64,000 nucleotides of DNA, taken from contig CM043966.1 in assembly GCA_014529385.2 (NCBI GenBank), positions 95,837,587 to 95,901,586 of the forward strand, in the 5' to 3' direction. Of the stretch, positions 1 through 9,518 are shown in pieces. Source of the DNA: Adiantum capillus-veneris (Eukaryota; Streptophyta; Polypodiopsida; Polypodiales; Pteridaceae). Position 1 is the stretch's first letter, and each line of letters opens with the position of its first letter. The notes under the pieces are model-generated. The model was not told where the DNA came from. It searched no databases and saw only the letters and a list, made by a program, of their open reading frames with translations. The translations under genes were made by a program, and so were the position numbers.

Positions 1-1919
1 TCAGAGAAATCAGAAAGGCACAGAAATGTGTAGATTTATGCATACCAAAGCTGCCCTTCCAGAGGATGGTGAGGTCCATATGTGATGAAGCTACCTGGGG
101 CACCAAAAGGTGGAAGGTGGTGGCATTAATGGCTCTACAGGAAGCAGCAGAGGACTTCCTACTGGAGTACTTCAGTGACATGACCATTGTTGCAGCCCAT
201 GCCCACAGGGTTACTATAATGGACAAAGATAGTGAGACATTGAAAAGAATAAGGTGGAGGTATGACAAACTGCTGGTCCCCAATGTCTGCAAGGATAAGA
301 AAATGAGGGAAATTTTGTTATACCCCCCGGAGCTAGTGCCACAGCTCACAGTTGTAGATGTCACACATGATGTGAATACAAGGGCAAGGGCAGAGACTAT
401 TGCTCGCCAAACAGAGGAAATGAGGGAAGCAGAGCTTAAGGAGAAAGCAAAAGTAGCGGTGGAGTCCCAGAAACAAACAGAGTGCAATGTGACCCTGTCT
501 ATAGAGGCAATGAATCAAGAAACTCTACTTTCAATGAAGAATGGTTTGCTTGCAGAGATACCATTTGTAGATGGAACCAGAAAGCTAGCTCTGGAAAAGG
601 TGGACATTGATTTATTGCAGAATCCAGATGCTGAGATTTCAGACACAATTATCTATGCTTGTCTTAAGTAAGTGTTACTATCTTGCTAGCTTTGAAAACT
701 CAGATAATAGGTTTGCTAACTCAGGTAGAGTCTCTGTAGCCTGATCAAAAGTCAACTCCCATTGCACACTCACACAGAGGTGTTTCTCCTTGATCCACAA
801 ATGTCTGTAATTATTAGACAAAAGAACAGTCCATCTGGGACCTTTGAGAGCTGGTTTCTCCACTGTGCTATGCTGGAAGTTACTGTGATCATCTTCCCAT
901 ATGAGAACAACCATCACTGGAGTCTCATATGCCTTGATGTTGACCAACCAGCAGTGTGGGTGTTCAATTCAATAAAAGGAACCCACCCTGAAATTAGGCT
1001 GTAAGTGTTTTGTATCAGAAAGTGTTTATTATAGATATCCATGTAAATTTGAAGCCTCATGCTAACATCTTGACATTGCTTTGTGCAGTTGTATAAAGAG
1101 GTTGTTGCTTGCCTATGGCAAGCTATGTGGAAGGTATGAACTATACAAGGCCCCAATCAAAGAAGTACCTGTCCCAAATCAAACCGATGGGAATTCTTGC
1201 GGCTGGAGATGTCTTCTCCATGCAGAATATGTCCTGCAAAGCTACTTTGCATTAAAACCTTTCATGACTAAGGTACCCATTTGGCAATGCATTCAGTTAG
1301 TTTTGGTTTAGTCTATAAAAGAATTCTCACCATGTGGTCTTTCAATTTTGCAGAGTGCTTTAAAAAACTACACATATGATTATTTGCAAAGATACCGGGT
1401 AAGTTTAATACAACACCTGCTTACTATGTCTAGCCCTAGAGAGCTTGAAGATAGCGGCTTGGATGAGCGCACTATTGATCTTACAAAACATGACGTGCCA
1501 CCACAACAAACCCCTACATCCGATACAGTGGAATCGCATCGGGCCGAGGGTGTCATATCAGCAGAAGATCAAATAGCCGAGGATGAGGAAAGGACAAATG
1601 AGCATATGGAAACTGCTAAGGTTCAACCGGAGGAGACAATGAAAGAGCCAAGTCAGCCAGTGGAAGAGCCAAAAGAGCCTATGGCTGAAACCCAAGATGA
1701 GGAAAGCAGGCCTATAGATGAGCAAAAGGCTATGGATGAGGAAAGCAGGACTAGGGATGAGCAAAATGATATGGATCAGGCAAGGATGTATGAGGCAAGC
1801 TGATCAACCTTGAATCAGGCAGAAAGGGCCATGGGGGAGACCCCTGATGAAGATTTGAATGATGACTATGAAGATAAAGCGGAGGAGAGCAACAACGACA
1901 TGAACACTACAGAGACCCA
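1..1919 (+). CDS. Histone H3-like fold plus Ulp1 (C48) SUMO protease-like gene, 5' partial, disrupted
   Basis: The frame is open from base 3, so the start lies off the window. Exon A (to 667) opens with the H3 alphaN region (REIRKAQK, then KLPFQRMVRSI) and the H3 core (ALQEAAEDFL, HAHRVTIMDKD), followed by a charged, probably coiled-coil stretch. Exons B (740-1000) and C (1089-1272) form a Ulp1-type cysteine protease with His in NNHHWSL and Cys in DGNSCGW (codon 1198-1200). Exon D (1354-1919) is an acidic Glu/Asp/Gln-rich tail. All junctions are GT-AG and keep phase (2, 2, 0, 2). Ulp1 proteins cut SUMO-like modifiers and are often carried by plant transposons. A TGA at 1801-1803 interrupts exon D, although the acidic frame continues beyond it. 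The splice at 1919/2031 joins in phase to the HAD-like exon. The H3 fold and protease are clear; single-gene status is inferred. Confidence 0.7.
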
Positions 1920-2030
1920 GTAAGGACCCTTGCTACCTGTAGATACGGTTGTTCCGGTAATGTCTATTCAAGTATGGCAAAATATGTTCAGCTTCTAACT
2001 ACTTATATGTACTTGTCAACTTTTACAGAG

Positions 2031-2593
2031 GTTGATTATCTTGGACGTCAATGGATTGCTGCTGATGCGGGTGCCTCTCGGTGGACAGAGGACCCTTTGA
2101 GGATTTGCAAACGTTTCGGATGGGAACTTGTCGAGTCGTGGTTCGTCCAGGAACCAAGGAATTTATTGAGTTTCTTCTTCCGCGCTTCAGAGTTGGCATA
2201 TGGTCTTCAATGCAAAGGCAAAACTTATCGCCACTAGTTGCAATAGTTTGCAGTGTATGCCAAGCTCACACGTCAGATTTTGACTTTTTGTATGATCAAA
2301 GAAAATGCGTTACCGTTGAGGGCCACTACCACCCTAAAAAACCAGGATTACCTCTTTTGTACAAACCGTTTAGCCAAATCGATGTACCCTTTGATGCAAC
2401 TAATACACTACTAATTGATGATACTCCTGAAAAGGGAGAACTAAATCTGCCGGGAACAACTATCTCACCACCTTCTTTCGAGGGGCATTCCTTCGATTTT
2501 TACCTTGAAGACATTCTGATTCCATACTTACAGAAATTGTATCTCAGTCCATTGTTCACGGACGAGTTTGTACTTTCTAATGAATTAAGATGA
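2031..2593 (+). pseudogene. FCP1/NIF-type HAD phosphatase-like exon, frameshifted
   Basis: The exon starts after a TTTTACAGAG acceptor, in phase with the preceding acidic exon. It begins with a HAD motif I (LIILDVNGLLLM) in which the second Asp of the usual DxDx motif is Asn, as in some plant FCP1-like proteins. Near 2080 the coding frame slips by one base. The second frame carries RPGTKEFIEFLLPRF, the motif II context VGIWSS, and the motif III/IV region TLLIDDTPEKGELN, ending at TGA 2591-2593. Family members are CTD-phosphatase-like HAD proteins. Here the altered motif I and the frameshift argue against activity. It is most simply the 3' exon of the H3/Ulp1 gene, but could be a separate decayed gene. 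Confidence 0.65.
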
Positions 2594-2620
2594 TTCTTCT
2601 ATCTGTCTTTGTCTTGTCTA

Positions 2621-2622
<2 letters not shown>

Positions 2623-2711
<89 letters not shown>
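2623..2711. repeat. (AT)n(AG)n compound microsatellite
   Basis: About 46 bases of AT dinucleotides pass directly into about 43 bases of AG. It lies between the ends of two convergent genes. Confidence 0.95.
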
Positions 2712-2715
<4 letters not shown>

Positions 2716-2834
2716 ACGTGGTAAAGAAATGTATTTCAAGCACACTTTTTCACAGGGCACAATTGAAAAATGAGATCAATAAACTTCATGTCTTAAAAGT
2801 CATTTGTATACACTTGGGTTTACAAGAATATCTG

Positions 2835-4242
2835 TTACATTGACACTACTTCAACCCGACCATCCAACTCTTTGCACAAAATATCTTTTTCTCTTCGCCG
2901 CATCACCTTACGGCCAGCTAAGAAAAAGGAAAAATCTGATAGTTCCTTGTCCATTGACTCTTCAATGATGTCATTTCGCAAATGCTGAAGATTGCATAGC
3001 TCCCTTATTGTAACCACCAATAGTAGGCCATGCTCTTTATCAATCACTTCCACATCCACAGTAGGATTATCTTCCAAACCTGCAGAAACCTGGTCCATAG
3101 GAATGTACTTACCGTTTAGCATTTGTGATCGCATATACCAAAATGAGAGTAACAGTGATTGGCTTGCAATCATGTACTTGACAACTAGAGTATCAAGCGC
3201 GACCTCGCACCGTAAACCAATCTCTTCCTTTGCATACCATCCTTTGTCAAGAAGTTTGTCACAGGATGACTGCTGAAATGACTTGCACATGAACATAGTT
3301 TTTGTAACTCTGATGTTGTAGCTATGAAACAGCTCTATGAAGAGTGCAACAGGACAAAAGTTTGCAATTCTAACCAGTTTGGTAGGAATAGAGCTACGTA
3401 GAGACCTTTGTATATCCTTGTAGAGCTTACTTCGCATTGCCTCCACCATTGTTTCCTCGGGAACTGGCCAGTCCACAGTGTTCCAATCGGTTGGTAGAGG
3501 CAGTTTCACCAACATGCCATTCTTATTCCCTGAGCTGAGTTGGTAAAAGTGGTCATAAAAAAAGATTCCCTCATCAGCCAATCTTTTGCTGCTCCTCTCT
3601 GAGTACTGTAGAGAACCAATATGGGCATGTACAACATGGAAGAGGCCTATTATGCACTCCACAGGCTCCCATTGCTCATAAGAAGAGGGATAAACATCTA
3701 CAATATATATAAGAAGAGTTAAACTAAGAGTATCAATAAGTACAAATGACAAATCTAATGTAATTGAGTTGTGAAGAGTAGAGACATTACTCATAACAAG
3801 CGGGAGAAACATTGCAAAATATATAAGAAAAGTTATAATGAGAGTATCAGTAAGAGTACTTACAATTGCAACGTGGTTGATGTATATCTGATACATTTCC
3901 ACCGTTTGCTATCACCTCTGGATGGGTAAACACATGCTGAACAAGAACTTCCTTTACAGATCTTTTGCCGATCTCAACTTTGAAATCCAACACCCTGGCC
4001 TTCCATGCTGAGCGGTAAACGTTGATACCACTAGACCTCTTGGGTCTTCTTGGTTGCATGAGGACCCATGAACCTTTGTTTATCCTTTGTGCAACCCATT
4101 GGTTGTCTGCACTTATTGAAGCTGGTATTGTAATTGAGGATATGCTACTACTTGGCCTTCTAGGCAAAGTGCCGTTGTTGGTTGTTGGTGTGAGAGACAG
4201 TAAACACCTTGAGGCTCTTGGGCAAGAAGACGTGGATGCCAT
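2835..4242 (-). CDS. Unrecognised two-exon protein, about 413 aa
   Basis: The model is two exons, 4242-3864 and 3697-2835, with donor GTAAGT and acceptor TTGTAG joined in phase 1. The protein starts MASTSSCPRASRC. It has a Ser/Pro/Thr-rich first 60 residues, a basic patch (QPRRPKRSSG), then a long mixed globular part. I recognise no catalytic motif. There are scattered Cys residues but no clear zinc finger. It converges on the H3/Ulp1/HAD gene with only the microsatellite between them, a layout seen in two-gene DNA transposons, so it may be the second gene of one element; this is inference. No internal stop is seen. The start is the first ATG of the frame. Confidence 0.55.
3675..3860 (-). repeat. 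Tandem duplication of an intron and 3' splice-site segment
   Basis: Bases around 3675-3733 (ending exon 2 and its acceptor) recur imperfectly at about 3790-3855 inside the same intron, about 115 bases apart. The copies share the CTCATAA..AG..GGGA.AAACAT core and an AATATATAAGAA.AGTTA..ATGAGAGTATCA.TAAG-like tail. Confidence 0.6.
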
Positions 4243-4596
4243 AACTCTCAGAGAAAAGCTTTAGTGGAGGGAGATTCACTTTGAAAGCATTCTAATGGAG
4301 GGAAAGTGTTTTAAAATTCCAATATCTTGTGCGGGCTTAATGGTCACCCTCCAGTACGTTAATGACCATAAGAGAATATCAGAAGTGGGACCACACGCAA
4401 GCACCTAAAAGCTCGGTAAAAGGAAGGAAATTACTATGCTACAATCCTAGTTTCGTGAAAGTTTTATGCTATTTTCCTATTTTTTGAGTCTTTCCAGGTA
4501 CTTTCCTACGTAACGTAGCCTTCATGCTCATTGGACGCGCTCTATTTTTCTCTCTCTTCATATGGCCCTCCAAATGACCTCCGAAATTTCCTAATG
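4243..4596. other. Spacer upstream of the two-exon gene
   Basis: This is the presumed 5' flank of the minus-strand gene, ending at the breakpoint with the truncated LTR. I see no gene, RNA or repeat in it. Confidence 0.5.
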
Positions 4597-4658
4597 CTTA
4601 CATATATATATTTATGTTTGCTTGATCATTAATGATACACTTCAAAGCAGCCCGAGCA

Positions 4659-4734
<76 letters not shown>

Positions 4735-4993
4735 TTTTAGTGTGTGAGAGTGTTCCATTGGTTTTAGGGTTAGTGTAAATTCCTTGCTTGTTTGTGGGTT
4801 TCTCTAACGATTCTCCTCTTTTGCGTCCTAGTTTGCTCTTAAACTAGGTGGTGCCCCTTGTGTAGTTGGGATTTGGCTGTGGGTTTGTTGTTTTGGTTTG
4901 TGTTGTGTTGTGCCTCAGCCCCATTGAGCAGCACGGGAGCCTTGAAGGGTGTCTAGAGGTTGCTATTCTTGTTGCCCGCCCCGGACCGCTTCA
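4597..4993 (+). repeat. E1 5' LTR remnant (3' end only)
   Basis: It matches 13211-13600, including a (CT)n tract at 4662-4731, and ends in CA. Homology to the 3' LTR stops abruptly near 4597, so about 2.3 kb of this LTR, including its promoter, is missing. Confidence 0.9.
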
Positions 4994-4996
4994 AAT

Positions 4997-5013
4997 TGGT
5001 GCCCCCACTGAGG
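4997..5013 (+). promoter_or_regulatory. E1 primer-binding site candidate
   Basis: TGGTGCCCCCACTGAGG lies three bases after the LTR end and begins with the TGG expected opposite a tRNA CCA end. The same bases follow the second LTR at 63509. It is not the initiator-Met site, and I cannot assign the tRNA. Confidence 0.65.
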
Positions 5014-5070
5014 AACAGGCTTGTGTATGTTTTGTGAAGGCTCAACCTTTAGCATAATCAAGTAGCTTGC

Positions 5071-5283
5071 ATGAATCACGAGAATTTGTATGATCCCTTC
5101 ATTCCCATTGCAAGGCAAAAGGTACACATAATTGTTAGTACTAAGTTGCAATTTCAGCGAGTAATTCGTAGAATTTTAGGTCCTCTTAGGTTGGTAGAGA
5201 TAAACGCATCAGTAAATCCTTTTATTTTGCCTCTCATTAGGTACGACCTTAGTTTGGACGTCTATATTTTTGTTTTGTTTTAA
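5071..5283 (+). CDS. Leader ORF 1 of E1, small conserved protein of unknown function
   Basis: It encodes 70 aa starting MNHENLYDPF, between the primer-binding site and gag. The predicted protein alternates hydrophobic residues, suggesting beta strands, and ends in DVYIFVLF. The second copy of the family (63581-63793) keeps exactly the same length and frame, with about nine synonymous changes against six replaced residues by eye. That is more constraint than neutral drift would leave. It is homologous to leader ORF 2 just downstream. Tat/Ogre elements carry an unexplained ORF upstream of gag, and this may be a counterpart. Confidence 0.6.
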   Translation: MNHENLYDPFIPIARQKVHIIVSTKLQFQRVIRRILGPLRLVEINASVNPFILPLIRYDLSLDVYIFVLF

Positions 5284-5304
5284 GAATTAGGTCATGCATA
5301 GACC

Positions 5305-5523
5305 ATGGATAATGGCCCAGGAATACAGGTTTTTCCCTTTCATTTCACTCCACACATTAGAGTAAACATTGCAATTAGTAGAAAAATCCATTTTCAACAA
5401 CGTATGGTATTCATGTTTGGTGCCCAAAGAGTAGGAGAAATTCTCGTGTCACCAAAACTTGTCATTCTACCTCTTATTGATTATCATAGGTCATTTGATG
5501 TGAATATTTTTATTTTGTTGTAG
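5305..5523 (+). CDS. Leader ORF 2 of E1, paralogue of leader ORF 1
   Basis: It encodes 72 aa starting MDNGPGIQVF and begins 21 bases after leader ORF 1 ends. Aligned without gaps it shares about 23 of 52 positions with leader ORF 1, including ILPLI, a Y..S.DV.IF.L ending and an R..EI core. It also survives intact, as far as visible, in the second element copy (from 63815). The role is unknown. The pair looks like an internal tandem duplication of one small gene. Confidence 0.6.
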   Translation: MDNGPGIQVFPFHFTPHIRVNIAISRKIHFQQRMVFMFGAQRVGEILVSPKLVILPLIDYHRSFDVNIFILL

Positions 5524-5607
5524 AATAGATTGCAATTTAGAAAATATTATTGTGTAAATCTTTTAAAGAAAGAAAAAACAAAAACGCGTCACTTTGAAAT
5601 CAATTCA

Positions 5608-6612
5608 ATGGAGAGCCAACGCCAAATTTCTGGATATCCTCTTTTCTTTGGAGAGCCTAGAGAGGATGCAGAATTATTTCTAGCGAATTTCAAGATGTCT
5701 TGCCGTATCAAGAGGATAGTAACTGATCAAGAACATGTAGAAATGTTTGAGGTGGTCCTTAGGAAAGATGCTAGCACTTGGTTTGACTCTTTGCCTGAGG
5801 AAGTTAAAGAGAATTACACGGAAGTTTTGGATCGTTTTAAGAGATACTTCTTTGATCCCCAAAACACTCAAAAACTATGGCAAGACATTGTTTCTCATAA
5901 GCAAAAAGACTTAGATGACTACTACTTGTACAAGCAAGAGTTTCTACGTCTTTGGGCTCTATGGATACGAAATGTTGCTAACCCTGGTGATGGTGCAGAA
6001 TTTTTAAAGAAGGAGAGGTTCATAGCCGGACTCTTTCCTAACCTTAAGGTAAAAGTTGAGGCGGGTGCACCTGCTACTTTTGATGCAGTGGAAACTAGGG
6101 CTGCTGAGAAGTATAGGAAACTCAAGTGCTTAAGGGGGGAGGTTCCAATAGAAGGTCTTAGACCCAAAGGTAAGTCACAAGCATCAACATCTAGGGAGCT
6201 CCCTGAGGTAACGGCTGAAGTGATTGAGAAGTTAAATGAATCTTTAAGCAGCCTGTCAATTAACCTTGCACAAGCTGTAGGTCCAAAGGGACAAGCAAAG
6301 AAGTCTGAAGAGCGAGACCCACGACCTAGGAGAGTCTTGCAATGTTGGAATTGCGGTGAGTCTGGACATGGGATGTATAATTGTCCTTGGCCCCGTGGGG
6401 AGCCAGGGAGACCTAACTTGAATTACCCAGTGATGAATGCAGGTGAAGGAACTAGTCAGCAACCACGGCTTATACAAAGGCCAAATGGAGCAAGACCACC
6501 TCCACAAGGACTGGAAGGAGTTCCACCTTTGCCAGACCCAAACGTGCATGTGGTAGAGGTGACAAATTCAAGAGAGGTTGACATGGAAGCAAATGGCATT
6601 AAGCGTGGCTGA
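5608..6612 (+). CDS. gag: E1 Gag
   Basis: It encodes 334 aa from the ATG at 5608 (MESQRQISGYPLFFGEP). The N-terminal part is the retrotransposon gag fold (ASTWFDSLPEEV, then FKRYFF). A CX2CX4HX4C zinc knuckle, CWNCGESGHGMYNC, lies at 6343-6384, followed by a Pro-rich tail. Gag packages the element RNA into particles. The frame stops at TGA 6610-6612, but the same frame continues open into protease, so Gag-Pol was probably one polyprotein or uses readthrough. A start further upstream in the same frame is possible, but the ATG at 5608 gives the typical N-terminus. Confidence 0.9.
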   Translation: MESQRQISGYPLFFGEPREDAELFLANFKMSCRIKRIVTDQEHVEMFEVVLRKDASTWFDSLPEEVKENYTEVLDRFKRYFFDPQNTQKLWQDIVSHKQKDLDDYYLYKQEFLRLWALWIRNVANPGDGAEFLKKERFIAGLFPNLKVKVEAGAPATFDAVETRAAEKYRKLKCLRGEVPIEGLRPKGKSQASTSRELPEVTAEVIEKLNESLSSLSINLAQAVGPKGQAKKSEERDPRPRRVLQCWNCGESGHGMYNCPWPRGEPGRPNLNYPVMNAGEGTSQQPRLIQRPNGARPPPQGLEGVPPLPDPNVHVVEVTNSREVDMEANGIKRG

Positions 6613-8370
6613 GGGAAAGGTAAGGAGAAAGAAGGAGTTACATCACAAAGTGACCATGGACGAGAAAAGAAGGCAAAGGAGACCAAGGAAGCTAAGAGTA
6701 CTCGACGTTGTATCAACCTCCAAGACTTTACTCTTGGACATGGTATGGCTCCGTACAACTTGTTGGAAGACATGAGAGGTAAGGGTCCTGATATTTCATG
6801 GCCTCAATTTCTTGCATTATGTCCACAAGTTAGGAGGGATTTAACAAGGGCAGTTAGCACTAGGAGAAAGGTAAAAGAGAGTGTGCCTGTTGTAAAAATT
6901 GCACAATCTGAAATGAATGAGGACATTACACCGGTGCTAGACTGTTACATCAAAGGAAGATTGGTTAGGAAAGGTCTAGTGGATGGGGGTGCACAAATTT
7001 GCATCATGACAGAGGGACTCGTGCAAAGACTAGGCATGCACATCCATGAGACACCTGAAATCAAAGTCAAGATGGCAAACAATAGCAAGGCTAGGTGTGT
7101 AGGCATTTGTAATAATGTCTTTATAGAGGCCTTTGGCATTAAGAAGGCAGTGGATTTCTATGTCATGTCTACCAAAGGAAATGGTTACCCATTTATCCTA
7201 GGGAGACCATGGCTAATGAAAATGCGAGCTTTGCAAGATTGGGAGAGTGGAAAGCTAATTTGCAGGAACGACAATCATAAGAAGGTTGTCTTTGACATGA
7301 AGGAGCAACGCCAAGAGGAGCTCCATGAAGAATCATCTCAAAGTGAGACGGAAGAAGGTTGGACCGATAGCACTTCAGAAGAAGAAAGTAGCGGCAGCAT
7401 TACTGAAGAGGAGTCTTCCATCGAAGTCATGGGGGTAAGGTTTAAGCCAAGCAACCAAGAGACCTCTTGTCAAGGTTTGGAGGAGGTAGGTTCCCAAGAG
7501 AATCAAAAAGTGGAAGATGAAAGAATGCTAGAAGGTATGCTATCTACAACACTTACAAAGGATGAAAGAGAGGAGTTCAAATGTGTGCTAAGAAAATTTC
7601 CTAGGCTTTTTGCTAAAGACTACACCGATGTGCGTGGAGTAGATGCTGTTCAACACAAAATTGAGTTGAAGCCAGAGGCCACACCTAAGGCTCAGAAGCT
7701 ACGAAGGCTAGGAGTCATCAAGGAGCAGGCTTTACTCAAGGAGGTAAGAAAGCTTCTAGCAGCAGGTTTCATTTATCCAGTAGAGAATTCAGAGTGGGTC
7801 TCTCCCGTTGTTGTCACTCCTAAGAAAAACGGAAAGTGGAGGGTGTGTGTGGATTACCGCCCACTCAATGAGGCAACAAAAAGAGATCACTTTCCCCTCC
7901 CATTTCAGGATGAGATACTAAATGAGGTAGCTGGTCATGAGAAGTACACTGTGTGTGATGGCTACTCAGGCTACTTTCAAATAGGTATCGCATTGGAAGA
8001 TCAATTGAAAACAACCTTTATCACTCCTTGGGGTTGTTATGCTTTTAGAGTCATGCCATTTGGTCTGACAAATGCTCCTGCAACATTCCAACGTTTTATG
8101 AACATGGTGTTTCAAGCATTCTTTGGAAAGTCAATTAGGGTGTTCATTGATGATTTCTGCATTTATAGCTCAAAATCATTGCATCTACAAAGGGTAGAAG
8201 AAGGTTTAAAGAAGCTCTACGACATGGGAGGTCAACTCAACCCCGACAAGTGCCACATAGGTGAGGATGAAGTGATCTTGCTCGGTCACAAGGTTTCCTA
8301 TAAAGGCATTGAGGTGGATCCCCATCACCAAAGAGTCTTAAGGAGGTCATCTCTTTCATTCAGAAGGTGA
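6613..8370 (+). pseudogene. pol: E1 protease and reverse transcriptase
   Basis: This is in the same frame as gag beyond the TGA. The aspartic protease has LVDGGAQICIM (active-site Asp followed by Gly-Gly-Ala) near 6981 and the distal ILGRPWL. After an acidic linker comes the reverse transcriptase, with WRVCVDYRPLNEATKRD, the PFGLTNAPATFQRFM motif and the catalytic VFIDDFCIYS. After EVDPHH (about 8325) the frame breaks. The expected RT thumb/RNase H linker is shortened and resumes in another frame as PKSLKEVISFIQKVKYMSRF, indicating a small deletion with frameshift. Confidence 0.9.
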
Positions 8371-9506
8371 AGTATATGTCACGCTTCATTCACTTAGCCT
8401 CGGAGTTGCTTCATCCTTTGCAAAAGTTGACACAACAAGTAGAATTTGCATGGTCTGATGAGCTTGAAGAGTACTTTTGTAACATTAAAGCCATTTTGTC
8501 AGAGCTACCAACACTCATGCCTCCTTGTTGGGAGTACACATTCTTTGTTAGCTCTAGTGCTGGGAAAGAAACAATTGGTGCAGTTTTGCTACAACAAGAT
8601 CCCTATAGTACCAGGATGCGGTCCATCTACTTTGCTAGTAGGGTCATGAATGCTCTAGAGAGAGGCTACACGGAGGCAGAACTCATGATGCTTTCTCTCA
8701 TGTTTGCGATAAGGAAGTTTAGATCCTACTTGCTCCCAAAACCTTTTGTAATCCTCACCGCAGAGAATTTGTTCCCTTGGGTGTCATCTCAAATGAATCT
8801 TAGTACTAGGATCTCAAAGTGGATTATGGAGTTGCAAGAGTTTCAATACTCTTTCAAGGTAAAAGATAGTGTGCGTGCACAATTGGCAGGGATCCTCACT
8901 TATAGGGTGCATGAAAAGGAGATTAAGGTGCCTGAAGTAAAGACCCTACCATTGCCACCACCAAAAAGTATTCCTAATGCTTTTACCTTGTTCTTTGATG
9001 GAGCTTTTCGTCGAGCCACAGGAAAAGCAGGGAGAGGGCTAGTGTTGCTCAACCCAAGTGGAGAGGTGGTCATGAAAGAGAAGTTCAATCTACCAAGTTC
9101 AGCTAGCAACAATGAAGCAGAATATGACACACTACTTCATGGTTTAAAAATATGCATTGGCCATGGTATACAACGTCTCATGGTAAAAGGGGATGCACTT
9201 CTCATTGTGAAGCAGATTTTAGGCATTTGGGCATGCAAAAATGAAAGACTAAGGGCCAAAGTTCATACCATCCATAGGCTATTTAATCAATTTGAGGAGG
9301 TGCAATTATATCATATTCCTAGGAAACAAAATGAAGATGCTGATTTACTTGCACAACAAGCCATTGCATGTGTAAAGAAAGAAGTGCAGGTCATCATGGT
9401 GCCGGCTGCTGTGAAGCAACCGAGGTACCAGAGATTGGAGTCATTGGCTCCCATCATTGGCTACATTTTGGAGGGTGAGTTTCCACCAGACTTCACAAAA
9501 GCTTAG
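8367..9506 (+). pseudogene. pol: E1 RNase H (degenerate) plus additional RNase H
   Basis: The first, Ty3-type RNase H region keeps its fold signatures (TIGAVLLQQD, FASRVMN, YTEAELMMLSL). It lacks the usual acidic residues: FVSSSAG stands where a D is expected and ILTAEN replaces the TDH motif. A second RNase H follows with an intact acidic set (LFFDGAF, NNEAEY, KGDALLIV, EDADLLAQQA). This arrangement, a dead native RNase H and an acquired second one, is known from Tat-lineage elements. The frame ends at TAG 9504-9506 and continues in the same frame, so this is one nonsense change. Confidence 0.85.
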
Positions 9507-9518
9507 AAGAGGAGACCC

